From: Bacteroidota bacterium
GTDB lineage: Bacteria > Bacteroidota > Bacteroidia > Flavobacteriales > Flavobacteriaceae
NCBI GenBank assembly: GCA_023387965.1
Contig: JAEWHE010000001.1
Span: 39,717 to 103,716 of the forward strand
DNA length: 64,000 nucleotides
Direction of reading: 5' to 3'
The notes under the pieces are model-generated. The model saw only the letters and a program-made list of their open reading frames with translations. It was not told the DNA's origin and did no database searches. The translations under genes were made by a program, and so were the position numbers. Below, piece by piece: positions 36,577 through 44,604 of the stretch; position 1 is the first letter of the stretch, and the number at the start of each line of letters is the position of its first letter.

Positions 36577-37245
36577 ATGGCGGTTATCCTCAATATTGAA
36601 ACCTCCACAAAAAATTGTTCGGTTAGCATTGCTCAAGATGGAAAATTATTACACTTGCGCGAGTTTGCGGATGAAGGTTATGCTCACGCCGAAAAATTAC
36701 ATGTTTTTATTGCGGAAAGTTTAGCAGTCGTTTCGCTTACGCCAAAAGATTTAACCGCCGTTGCTGTAAGTAAAGGACCGGGATCTTACACGGGCTTGAG
36801 AATCGGTGTTTCGGCGGCAAAAGGATTGTGTTATCCTTTAGATATTCCACTAATTTCCGTCGATACTTTAGCTGTTTTGGCAACAGCTTTGCCCATCGAA
36901 ACGGGGGTAAAAATCCCAATGATTGACGCTCGAAGAATGGAGGTTTATCATGCAATTTTTAGTCCTTCCGGAGAAATGTTGCAAGACGCAAAAGCCGAAG
37001 TTATTACCGCAGAATCTTTTGCAATTTTAGATTTACCGATTCATTTGTTAGGTGACGGAGCTGAAAAATGTGCCGCGGTTTTGCCACAAAATAAATTTAT
37101 TTTTCATTCACAAATTCAATATCCTTCGGCTAAAGAAATGGCAGCTTTGTCATTCGAAAAGTACAAAAAAAGCGACACTGAAAATGTCGCTTATTTCGAA
37201 CCTTTTTATCTAAAGGATTTTTTAATTCAATCAAAAGGAAATTAA
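36577..37245 (+). CDS. tsaB: tRNA threonylcarbamoyladenosine biosynthesis protein TsaB
   Basis: 222 residues, starting at the base after the HlyD stop. It is an ASKHA-fold, inactive partner of TsaD in t6A37 tRNA modification. It begins MAVILNIETSTKNCSVSI and contains VSKGPGSYTGLRIGVSAAKGL and PMIDARRMEVYHAIF, which are TsaB signatures. Its end overlaps by 4 nt the end of a convergent gene. Confidence 0.94.
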   Translation: MAVILNIETSTKNCSVSIAQDGKLLHLREFADEGYAHAEKLHVFIAESLAVVSLTPKDLTAVAVSKGPGSYTGLRIGVSAAKGLCYPLDIPLISVDTLAVLATALPIETGVKIPMIDARRMEVYHAIFSPSGEMLQDAKAEVITAESFAILDLPIHLLGDGAEKCAAVLPQNKFIFHSQIQYPSAKEMAALSFEKYKKSDTENVAYFEPFYLKDFLIQSKGN

Positions 37246-37919
37246 ATTGTTCCTAAAAACTGCGCTAATTTCATTAAGTCTTCCTCTTTTTTGAAAGATA
37301 TTTTTTGCTCCTTGAAGAAAGTGTTCAAAGCATCTTTTTTATCAGGGAAAAGTGCAATAACATCTTTTTTATCGTCAGGTAACTCAGTGATCTTTGCACC
37401 ATCTTTTTGGAAAAAATAAGTGTCTTTGCTTTTTACAAATTTCGGAGGTGATGATCTTTCGTAAGTGTTTGAAGATTCTCTACCTGCAATCAGTTTTATC
37501 TTTTCTTTTTTGTACAATTTAAAACCTTCTCCAGCGTGAAGTTGAAACAAGAATCCATTGATTGTTTTTCCATCTTCTAAATAATCCACCAAATGAAGGT
37601 TATAGCTTCCGTTACCAATGTTTACTTGGCCGTATTCAGGTCTTTTCGGAAGAATAAAATAAGTTTTATTATTTGCTACTTCCACGTTATCATTCGACGC
37701 ATTATAACGTACCATTACAGTTTGTTCAACTGCACTAATTTTTGCAGGTTTAAAACCTTCGTAAACGTAAGGCGTTCCCGAAGCTTTGGAATTTTCATCA
37801 ATCGCATGTGTGTTTCCTCTAAATGGTTGGCCGTTTTCTACGAACAAATCCATTACTTGTTGAGCGCTTGTGGTAGTTATCGCGCCTAAAAGCAATATTA
37901 AAGACAATCCTTTTTTCAT
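37242..37919 (-). CDS. Secreted protein of unknown function
   Basis: 225 residues. A signal peptide (LILLLGAITTTSAQ) is followed by a beta-rich, soluble domain (ISAVEQTVMVRYNASNDNVE, YGQVNIGNGSYNLHLVDYLEDGKT). The end is lysine-rich and helical (FKKEEDLMKLAQFL). I do not recognise a named domain; it looks like a conserved flavobacterial periplasmic protein. It is convergent with tsaB and has 379 bp of non-coding sequence upstream, so it is probably transcribed alone. Confidence 0.6.
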   Translation of the reverse strand: MKKGLSLILLLGAITTTSAQQVMDLFVENGQPFRGNTHAIDENSKASGTPYVYEGFKPAKISAVEQTVMVRYNASNDNVEVANNKTYFILPKRPEYGQVNIGNGSYNLHLVDYLEDGKTINGFLFQLHAGEGFKLYKKEKIKLIAGRESSNTYERSSPPKFVKSKDTYFFQKDGAKITELPDDKKDVIALFPDKKDALNTFFKEQKISFKKEEDLMKLAQFLGTI

Positions 37920-38298
37920 TTTATCTGGTTTAAATTAATAATTTTAAATTTTTATTTACACTCAATATTCAGAGAATTCAGAAATTTACCCCAAACTTCT
38001 ATCTAAATTTATGCCAATATCTGTTATTTTGTTAATAATGACTTTTGAATTGGGATATTTAACACTTTTGCACAATTTTTATAAGTCATTTCTATGTTAA
38101 GCCAATGAAAAATGATAAAAGCCTCAATAATTTTTGGTGCATAAATTGCTGAAGCATTTACAAATTTCTCAAAGACCTAAGTTGAAACCCAATCTTAGGT
38201 CATCAAAATGATTCGTTTTTAAAAATTCGAACCAAATTTAACGATTTAAAATCTCAATTTGCGCATCCTAATCTTAAATTTTAAAATTAATCACAAGA
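37920..38298. other. 379-bp non-coding region with an 8-bp inverted repeat
   Basis: AT-rich spacer between the 3' end of the YyaL-type gene and the unknown secreted gene. At 38174-38201 there is GACCTAAG / CTTAGGTC, and the inner bases can pair further with one bulge. On the minus strand it is followed by TTTGAGAAATTTG rather than a clean T run, so it is a weak terminator candidate for the YyaL-type gene. No other gene-like signal was seen. Confidence 0.45.
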
Positions 38299-40317
38299 TT
38301 ATTTCTCCCGAAGTTGGGCTAAGATTTCCGCAAACGATTCCGTTGGTTTTTCACATGTTTTTTGATAACAAAGATAAAATTGCGGCTTTCCTGTTTCTAC
38401 TTTATTTTTTAAAAACGGCAATTTCGAAATTTTATTTTTAGTTCCGGAAAGAATTAAATTCGGGAAATATTCTTGGTTGATTTTGGCCGAATAATTTTTC
38501 GCGACATCGCTACAAATTGCCAATTCGTAACTCTTTTCTGAAAACCACATCCCCGCGTTTAGCCAATTAGCAAATGCCGATGGATAATTGATTAATGGGA
38601 TGACATGGTACGTCATTTTTTTGGAAAGATTCAAAAAATAATCGTTTTCAAAATAAATGCTCAATTTGTACAAATTAACCGCCATCACCGAATTTGACGC
38701 CGAAATCACGTTGTCTTCAATTTCAAAATGTGGCGCAATCAGAGCGTCATTACTTCTCGAGGCAAAAAGGAAAAATCCTGAACTTTCTTCGTAAAAGTAA
38801 TCCAAACAATAATCTGTGAGTTGCTTGGCTTTTTGTAACCAATTTTCTTCAAATGTTACCTCGTAAAATTTTATAAACGCCTCAATAACAAAGCAATAAT
38901 CTTCCGTATAACCATTAATTGCCGTAGTTTTATTTTGGTACGAATGAAATAAATTTCCGTTTTCATGCCACAAGTTATCGATAACAAATTGGGCTGCTTT
39001 TTTGGCTTTCGCCAAATGCTTTTCATTGCCAAAACTTTTGAAAGCATCCAGATATCCCGAAATCATCATGGCATTCCAAGAGGTTAGTATTTTGTTGTCA
39101 AGTCTTGGTTTTTGACGGTTTTCGCGTGCATCAAAAAGTTTTTGTTCCCAATATTTTTTCTTTGCAATTAAGGTTTCAAGATCGATTTTTTCACGGCTTG
39201 CAATTTCTTCCAACGAATGATTTTGAATCAAAACATAGTTTCCGTTTTCCCAATGCCCGAATTCGTTAACATTGAAAATTTTGGCAAATAAATCAAAATC
39301 GGATGCTAGCAACTCTTGTAGTTCGTTTTTTGTCCAAACATAAAAAGCACCTTCTTCCAAATGATTTTCTGCATTCAAACTATCGGCGTCGAGAGCTGAA
39401 AAAAATGCACCGGATTCATGGCTGAATTCTCTATCGATGAAAGCTAAAGTTTTTTCTACAACTTCTTGGTACAAATTATTTTTGGTCAATCGATAAGCTT
39501 CAGAGTAAAGCGATACAAGTTGGGCATTGTCGTACAACATTTTTTCAAAATGAGGAACATGCCATTTCAAATCCACCGAATAGCGAGAAAATCCACCGCC
39601 TAAAACATCAAACAGTCCACCGAAAGCCATTTTTTCTAACGTAAGATTCACGTGATCGAGAATTTCCGAATCATTTTTAAGATGTCCGTATTTAAGGAGA
39701 AAACTCAAGTTATTTGGCATCATAAATTTTGGAGCGCGAGCATAGCCGCCAAATTCGTGGTCAAAGCTTTTTTTCCATTTTTCCAAAAGGAATTCAATGG
39801 AAGGCAATTCCTCTATTTTTTCGGCTTTTGGAATTAAACTCGATTGCATGATGCCGTTGTGTAATTTTTCGGCGTATTCTAAAACTTTTTCGGTCTGGTT
39901 TTGGTACATCTGATGTAATTCTTCGAGCGTTTCCATCCATTCTTGTTTTCGGAAATAAGTGCCACCCCAAACAGGTTTTCCGTTAGGAAGACAAACCACA
40001 TTCATGGGCCAACCGCCTCGTCCGGTCATAATTTGTACGGCTTTCATGTAAACGGCATCGACATCCGGATGTTCTTCGCGATCTACTTTAATGTTGATAA
40101 AATGCTGATTCATTACAATTGCCGCTTCGGGATTTTCGAAAGTTTCGTGTTCCATTACGTGACACCAATGACAAGCCGAATAACCTACGGAAATAATGAT
40201 GAGTTTATTTTGTAATTGGGCTAATTCAAAATTTTTTGCACTCCAAGCTTTCCAATGCACGGGATTGTTGGCATGTTGCAAAAGGTATGGACTTGATTGT
40301 TGCGAAAGTTCGTTCAT
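38299..40317 (-). CDS. YyaL/DUF255-type protein with thioredoxin-like N-terminus
   Basis: 672 residues. The N-terminal thioredoxin-like domain has NPVHWKAWS and CHWC (C49, C52) in SVGYSACHWCHVMEHETFE. The GRGGWPMNVVCLPNGKPVWGGTYF stretch is diagnostic of the family (spermatogenesis-associated protein 20 / YyaL). The rest is an alpha/alpha barrel resembling N-acylglucosamine 2-epimerase. Catalysis is not established for the family. It has no signal peptide, so it is probably cytoplasmic. It stands alone, with a family-1-type repeat upstream. Confidence 0.88.
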   Translation of the reverse strand: MNELSQQSSPYLLQHANNPVHWKAWSAKNFELAQLQNKLIIISVGYSACHWCHVMEHETFENPEAAIVMNQHFINIKVDREEHPDVDAVYMKAVQIMTGRGGWPMNVVCLPNGKPVWGGTYFRKQEWMETLEELHQMYQNQTEKVLEYAEKLHNGIMQSSLIPKAEKIEELPSIEFLLEKWKKSFDHEFGGYARAPKFMMPNNLSFLLKYGHLKNDSEILDHVNLTLEKMAFGGLFDVLGGGFSRYSVDLKWHVPHFEKMLYDNAQLVSLYSEAYRLTKNNLYQEVVEKTLAFIDREFSHESGAFFSALDADSLNAENHLEEGAFYVWTKNELQELLASDFDLFAKIFNVNEFGHWENGNYVLIQNHSLEEIASREKIDLETLIAKKKYWEQKLFDARENRQKPRLDNKILTSWNAMMISGYLDAFKSFGNEKHLAKAKKAAQFVIDNLWHENGNLFHSYQNKTTAINGYTEDYCFVIEAFIKFYEVTFEENWLQKAKQLTDYCLDYFYEESSGFFLFASRSNDALIAPHFEIEDNVISASNSVMAVNLYKLSIYFENDYFLNLSKKMTYHVIPLINYPSAFANWLNAGMWFSEKSYELAICSDVAKNYSAKINQEYFPNLILSGTKNKISKLPFLKNKVETGKPQFYLCYQKTCEKPTESFAEILAQLREK

Positions 40318-40324
40318 GGTAGTA

Positions 40325-40472
40325 GGTTTAGCCCCGATTGAAGCGGAAAGCTTTTTGAAGGTTTTGACTATTTTTTGTATGGAAAAAAAAGCGACGTGAG
40401 GAGCTCTTTTTTTACATTACAAAAAAAGGAAAAACCAAAAAAACTTGCAGCGAAAAACGGGAAATAGCTTCA
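40325..40472. repeat. Intergenic repeat related to family 1, diverged copy
   Basis: It contains TTTAGCCCCGATTGAAGCGG at one end and CGAAAAACGGGAAATAGCTTC-like sequence at the other, with GAGGAGCTC in the middle and A/T tracts between. This is the same plan as 9634-9778 (TTTTAGCCCTGATGGAAG ... GGAAATTGCTTC). It lies between the YyaL-type and NifU-like genes. Confidence 0.6.
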
Positions 40473-40481
40473 AATAAAAAT

Positions 40482-40512
40482 AAAAAAAAAGCGTTTCGAA
40501 AGGGAAACGCTT
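40482..40512 (-). terminator. Rho-independent terminator of the NifU-like gene
   Basis: Minus-strand stem AAGCGTTTC / GAAACGCTT with a short loop, followed by a run of T (A tract at 40482-40490 on the plus strand). Confidence 0.8.
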
Positions 40513-40527
40513 AAAGTTAATGATTTT

Positions 40528-41424
40528 TTATCCGTTGAGGGCTTCAACTTTGATGTTTTCGTCTTTGAGCATGTCTTTGAGCATGTTTTCGATACCGTTT
40601 TTGAGGGTAAATGTCGATGAAGGACAACCGCTACAAGCGCCTTGAAGCACGACTTTCACACGTTTTTCTGCGTCATCGTAAGAGTCGAATAAAATATTTC
40701 CGCCATCGGCAGCAACTGCAGGTTTTACGTATTCTTCTAAGATGTTGATGATTTGCTGCGAAGTGACATCGAGCTGATCAAAATTTTCTATTTTTTGTTT
40801 TTCAGTTTTTGGGCTGATGGATGCCAAATTTTCGTCGATTACAATGCCGCCATTTTCAATAAATTGTTTGATGAAAGTACGGATTTCGAGTGTTACTTCT
40901 TGCCATTCTGCCACGGCAAATTTGGTAATGGAAACATAGTTTTCGTCTATAAAAATTTCTTTTACATACGGAAATCTGAACAATTCAAGGGCAAGGGGGG
41001 AGGCGGTTGCTTCGTCGATATTTTTATATTCGGCAGCGGTTTGCGTAAGGCGTTTATTGGCTACAAATTTTTGTACGGACGGATTTGGTGTGCTTTCCGC
41101 ATAAACAGTTACCGGGGTTTTTTTCGGTTTTTCGGTTTCGAGAACTACTGGAGCGCCTTTTTCGAGATACGCTTCAATTTGTTCGGCAACAGCATCTTGA
41201 ACATCTGTCCATTCTACAATATTGTATCGCTGGATGGCAATGAAATTTCCAGAAATGTAAACCGATTTTACAAATGGAAGGTAAAAAAGTTGTTGTGCCA
41301 AAGGCGAATTTTTGGCTTCGTCGATATTTTTATATTCGAAATTTTGATTTTGTGTGATGAAATCTTCGAGTTCAAACTTGAGTATCGTGGGGTTTTGGGT
41401 TTCTTTGATGCTAACTTTACTCAT
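40528..41424 (-). CDS. NifU-like iron-sulfur cluster carrier with duplicated N-terminal domain
   Basis: 298 residues. The C-terminal NifU domain has the cluster-binding CxxC (C264, C267) in GACSGCPSSTF and begins YVKPAVAADGGNI. Upstream are two copies of the Nfu N-terminal domain. Copy 1 spans about 8-95 (NPTILKF, YKNIDEAKNSPLAQQLF) and copy 2 about 110-198 (NPSVQKFVANK, YKNIDEATASPLALELF). Known Nfu proteins hand 4Fe-4S clusters to target enzymes. The protein stands alone between a repeat and the PorP-like gene. Confidence 0.9.
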   Translation of the reverse strand: MSKVSIKETQNPTILKFELEDFITQNQNFEYKNIDEAKNSPLAQQLFYLPFVKSVYISGNFIAIQRYNIVEWTDVQDAVAEQIEAYLEKGAPVVLETEKPKKTPVTVYAESTPNPSVQKFVANKRLTQTAAEYKNIDEATASPLALELFRFPYVKEIFIDENYVSITKFAVAEWQEVTLEIRTFIKQFIENGGIVIDENLASISPKTEKQKIENFDQLDVTSQQIINILEEYVKPAVAADGGNILFDSYDDAEKRVKVVLQGACSGCPSSTFTLKNGIENMLKDMLKDENIKVEALNG

Positions 41425-41568
41425 GGGATTTTATATTTTCTGCAAATTTAACAACTAAATTTTCCATGATACGCTATATTTGAATTTTTAAAGAATAAAT
41501 TAACACAAAGAGGTGGTTTCGGAAGCGTAATATTAACGAAATTGTAACCAACCTATAAGAAAAATTTA

Positions 41569-41576
41569 TATATTTG
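41569..41576 (+). promoter_or_regulatory. -7 box of the PorP/SprF-like gene
   Basis: TATATTTG, exact TAnnTTTG, 63 nt upstream of the ATG. A TTG at 41542-41544 is 24 nt before it, slightly long for the -33 spacing. It overlaps the TTG that would start the longer frame. Confidence 0.55.
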
Positions 41577-41639
41577 ACCGCTACAAAAATCTCTAAAAGG
41601 CAAATTTTTAAGATTTTAGCACATAATAAAAATGACCCC

Positions 41640-42644
41640 ATGAATTTCAAAAAAAGGTATTTAGCTTTATTATTATTGTTGTCGCAAGTTTCTTTTGCAC
41701 AAGAAGGAATCGCTGTTTATTCTGATTATCTCACGGATAATTATTATTTAATACATCCTTCAATGGCTGGAGCGGCTAATTGTGCGAAGCTTCGCTTAAC
41801 GGCTCGTCAACAATGGTTTGGGCAAGATGATGCTCCTGCGTTGCAAACTTTAAGTTTTAATGGTCGTGTTGGAGAACAATCAGGTGTTGGGGTGATTTTT
41901 TTCAATGATAAAAATGGTTACCACTCTCAAACTGGAGCTAAATTAACTTATGCACATCACATTCAGTTTTCACGAGGAGATTATGATTTGAACCAGCTTT
42001 CGTTTGGTATGAGTGCCGGTTTGGTACAAAGCCGTTTAGATGAAAATGATTTCTTAAATGAGCCTTTTGATCCAATGATTGTGGGAGGAATTTATCAAAA
42101 AGATTCGTATTTCAATGTTGATTTTGGAATGTCGTACAACTACCTAGATTTTTACGCACATTTTACAGTGAAAAACGCGGTTTCAAATATTAGAAGAGAA
42201 ATTTATTCTGATTTTGAATCGGATAACTTAAGAAAATATTTGTTTAGTGCTGGTTACGTTTTTGGCGATGCCGATCGTTTACAACTTGAGCCTTCAATAT
42301 TGTTTCAGTACACCGAAGAAACAACTGAAAAAGCCATTGACCTTAACTTGAAAGTGTATAAAGAATTAGATTTTGGTCGTCTTTGGGGAGGACTCTCTTA
42401 CAGAAGAAGTTTTGACGGAGCTCAATATCTTGAGGGAGCCAACGGTGGCGTTTCTGATCAAAAATTACAATACATCACTCCTTTCGTAGGATTGAATTAC
42501 AAAAATTTTATGGTAGGTTACACTTATTCGCATCTTACTGGAGATGTTAAGTTCGACAATGGAGGATTTCACCAAATCACTCTAGGGTTGAACTTATTCT
42601 GCAAGCGCGAAAAATGGGATTGTAACTGTCCTGCTGTTAACTAA
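41640..42644 (+). CDS. PorP/SprF-family outer-membrane protein (type IX secretion-associated)
   Basis: 334 residues from ATG 41640, with signal peptide LALLLLLSQVSFAQ. It contains YLIHPSMAGAANCAKLRLTARQQWFGQDDAPALQTLSFNG, shown here only as a signature region at about residues 38-78, and alternating beta strands to the end. This is the PorP/SprF pattern. SprF-like proteins normally sit beside a large adhesin with a type B C-terminal sorting domain and help deliver it. No such partner is adjacent here, so it may serve one encoded elsewhere or act independently. A strong terminator follows. Confidence 0.85.
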   Translation: MNFKKRYLALLLLLSQVSFAQEGIAVYSDYLTDNYYLIHPSMAGAANCAKLRLTARQQWFGQDDAPALQTLSFNGRVGEQSGVGVIFFNDKNGYHSQTGAKLTYAHHIQFSRGDYDLNQLSFGMSAGLVQSRLDENDFLNEPFDPMIVGGIYQKDSYFNVDFGMSYNYLDFYAHFTVKNAVSNIRREIYSDFESDNLRKYLFSAGYVFGDADRLQLEPSILFQYTEETTEKAIDLNLKVYKELDFGRLWGGLSYRRSFDGAQYLEGANGGVSDQKLQYITPFVGLNYKNFMVGYTYSHLTGDVKFDNGGFHQITLGLNLFCKREKWDCNCPAVN

Positions 42645-42665
42645 TTTTAAAGTTGATATTAATTC

Positions 42666-42708
42666 TGTCCCGGTAGATTTTATTAAATTTACCGGGACAA
42701 TTTTTTTA
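42666..42708 (+). terminator. Rho-independent terminator of the PorP/SprF-like gene
   Basis: Perfect 10-bp stem TGTCCCGGTA / TACCGGGACA with a 14-nt loop and a following T tract. Confidence 0.9.
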
Positions 42709-42717
42709 TATAAAATT

Positions 42718-43236
42718 ATGCTGATAAAAACTGTAAACGGAAAGTCACCAAAAATTCCCGAAGATTGTTATGTGGCGGAAAACGCTACAATAATTGGCGA
42801 CGTTAGTTTTGGAAATTCTTGCAGCGTTTGGTTTAACGCTGTTGTGCGAGGTGATGTTCATTTTATTAAAATTGGAAATAAAGTGAACATTCAGGATGGT
42901 GCTGTGATTCATTGTACGTATCAAAAACATCCCACAATCATTGGAAATAACGTGTCAATTGGTCATAACGCTATTGTTCATGGATGTGAAATTCACGACA
43001 ATGTTTTAATCGGAATGGGTTCGATTGTGATGGACAATTGTGTGGTTCATAGTCATTCGATTATTGCGGCTGGAGCTGTTGTTACACAAGGAACCGTCGT
43101 TGAATCAGGAACGATTTATGCGGGAATTCCGGCAAAAAAGGTAAAAGATTTAGACCAATCTGACTTTGCGGGTGAAATAGAAAGAATTTCTAATAATTAT
43201 GTGATGTATAGCAGTTGGTTGAAAGATTCTGATTAA
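42718..43236 (+). CDS. Gamma-carbonic anhydrase family hexapeptide-repeat protein
   Basis: 172 residues of left-handed beta-helix repeats (ATIIGDVSFG, NNVSIGHNAIVHG, NVLIGMGSIV). The zinc-site histidines of the gamma-class are present: H65 in GAVIHCT, and H83 and H88 in IGHNAIVHGC. The family includes true carbonic anhydrases and proteins such as PaaY/YrdA with other or uncertain roles; activity cannot be decided from sequence. Its last 4 nt overlap the end of convergent murI. Confidence 0.9.
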   Translation: MLIKTVNGKSPKIPEDCYVAENATIIGDVSFGNSCSVWFNAVVRGDVHFIKIGNKVNIQDGAVIHCTYQKHPTIIGNNVSIGHNAIVHGCEIHDNVLIGMGSIVMDNCVVHSHSIIAAGAVVTQGTVVESGTIYAGIPAKKVKDLDQSDFAGEIERISNNYVMYSSWLKDSD

Positions 43237-44006
43237 AAATCTCTTTCAATCACTGTAAAATCTTGCTTCAATATTTTCTTCAAAACGGTAGCATCTGTAT
43301 TGGTGTAAAAAATATTTTTCGCTTTCGCGGAATTGTTGAATCCAATGTTTTCCAAGATTTTTTTGGTTTGCTTGGCAACGGCTTCGCCAGAATCTATGAT
43401 TTTGATGTGAGGCGGCAAAATCTTTTCTATCTGCGGAATCAGATAAGGATAATGACTGCAACCCAACACCAAATAATCAATATTTTCTTCAATCATCGGC
43501 TGAAGATATAGCTGTAATAAAGCGGTCATTTCTTCTGATTCAATTTTACCATTTTCGATAAGCTGTACCAAATTATAACCCACTTGTTCTACAATTTTAG
43601 TATCGTGAAATTGTTCAGTAGCTTTATTGAAAAGTTCACTATTTAATGTTCCTTTTGTGGCTAAAATTCCAATTGTTTGTGTTTTCGAATGATTTGCCGC
43701 AGGTTTTATCGCTGGTTCAATGCCAATAAAAGGTACATCGTATATTGCTCGTAATTCTTTAATCGCATTAGTAGTAGCGGTATTGCAAGCCACGACGATT
43801 AATTTTGCATTATGATTCAGCAGAAATTCGGTGTTTTTAATGCTGAGCTCGATGATTTCTTCCTTAGACTTCTGACCATAAGGGGCATTTTTGCTATCGG
43901 CTAAATAAATGGTATTTTCGTTTGGTAATAACTGATGAATTTCTTTCCAAATCGAAGTGCCACCAATTCCGGAGTCAAAAAGTCCAATGGGATTATCGTT
44001 GATCAT
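43233..44006 (-). CDS. murI: Glutamate racemase
   Basis: 257 residues. It makes D-glutamate for peptidoglycan in the cytoplasm. Both catalytic cysteines are seen: C74 in VVACNTATTNA and C183 in LGCSHYPYL. The N-terminal IGLFDSGIGGTSI and the NAPYGQK segment are signatures. It is last in the minus-strand envelope cluster but is separated from the Skp genes by a terminator. It has its own -7 box (TATATTTG at 44012-44019, minus strand) only 5 nt before the ATG, so the message may be leaderless. Confidence 0.96.
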   Translation of the reverse strand: MINDNPIGLFDSGIGGTSIWKEIHQLLPNENTIYLADSKNAPYGQKSKEEIIELSIKNTEFLLNHNAKLIVVACNTATTNAIKELRAIYDVPFIGIEPAIKPAANHSKTQTIGILATKGTLNSELFNKATEQFHDTKIVEQVGYNLVQLIENGKIESEEMTALLQLYLQPMIEENIDYLVLGCSHYPYLIPQIEKILPPHIKIIDSGEAVAKQTKKILENIGFNNSAKAKNIFYTNTDATVLKKILKQDFTVIERDF

Positions 44007-44011
44007 GAATA

Positions 44012-44019
44012 CAAATATA
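44012..44019 (-). promoter_or_regulatory. -7 box of the murI promoter
   Basis: Minus-strand TATATTTG, exact TAnnTTTG, 5 nt upstream of the murI ATG and directly after the terminator of the preceding gene. No clear -33 TTG is present. Confidence 0.45.
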
Positions 44020-44022
44020 AAA

Positions 44023-44052
44023 AAAACTGCCCATTAAAAAATGGACAGTTTT
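44023..44052 (-). terminator. Rho-independent terminator between the second Skp gene and murI
   Basis: Minus-strand AAAACTGTCCAT / ATGGGCAGTTTT stem with one G-T pair, a short A/T loop and a T tract. Confidence 0.8.
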
Positions 44053-44076
44053 CAGTGAAATTATATTGCCTTTGGA

Positions 44077-44574
44077 TTAAAATCCTAAGTCTTTTTTTAC
44101 ATCAGCAGTAAGGTCTGGACCATCAGCTAAAAGTAATCCAGCCGCGTTTAGAACATATTGATATCCTTTTGCTTTACCCACTTTTTTGATCGAAGCTTCA
44201 ACTTTTTCCATGATTGGTTTTAGCAATTCAGCTTCTTTCTTTTGCAATTCTTTTTGAGCATTGTCACGGAAATCAGCAATTCTTTTTTGAGAATCTTGTA
44301 CTTCAGCAATACGCTCTTGGTTTACTTTTTCAGTAACTGTTTGCTCTTCTTCACCATATTTTTTAAGTTTTGCCTGATACTCAGTTGTCATGGCATTAAA
44401 CTCAGTTGTATAAGTGTCGCTTAATTTTTTTAATTGTTTTTCAGCTTCAATTCTAGCCGGCATTTTCTCCATAATTTCGTTTACATCTACGTGAGCAGTT
44501 TTAGCTTGAGCATTCGCAGCTTGTGCTCCAAAGAATAAAGTAGCGGCAATTAATAAAGATTTCAATTGTTTCAT
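44077..44574 (-). CDS. OmpH/Skp-family periplasmic chaperone (short)
   Basis: 165 residues, signal peptide ending AANAQ. The mature chain begins KTAHVDVNEIMEKMPARIEAEKQ and forms a long coiled coil, then returns to a small beta domain (GYQYVLNAAGLLLADGPDLT). This is the Skp jellyfish fold. It holds unfolded outer-membrane proteins in the periplasm for the BAM machine. It lies 30 nt downstream of a larger paralog and two genes from bamA, so chaperones and insertase are co-expressed. Confidence 0.93.
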   Translation of the reverse strand: MKQLKSLLIAATLFFGAQAANAQAKTAHVDVNEIMEKMPARIEAEKQLKKLSDTYTTEFNAMTTEYQAKLKKYGEEEQTVTEKVNQERIAEVQDSQKRIADFRDNAQKELQKKEAELLKPIMEKVEASIKKVGKAKGYQYVLNAAGLLLADGPDLTADVKKDLGF

Positions 44575-44604
44575 TTTTGTTTAAAGTATTAAATTAATTT
44601 ATTT

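Noticed and set aside
40753..41451. 232-codon plus-strand open frame
   Set aside because: Antisense to the NifU-like gene. It is rich in Phe, Ile, Arg and Asn in the pattern of a shadow frame, with no domain.
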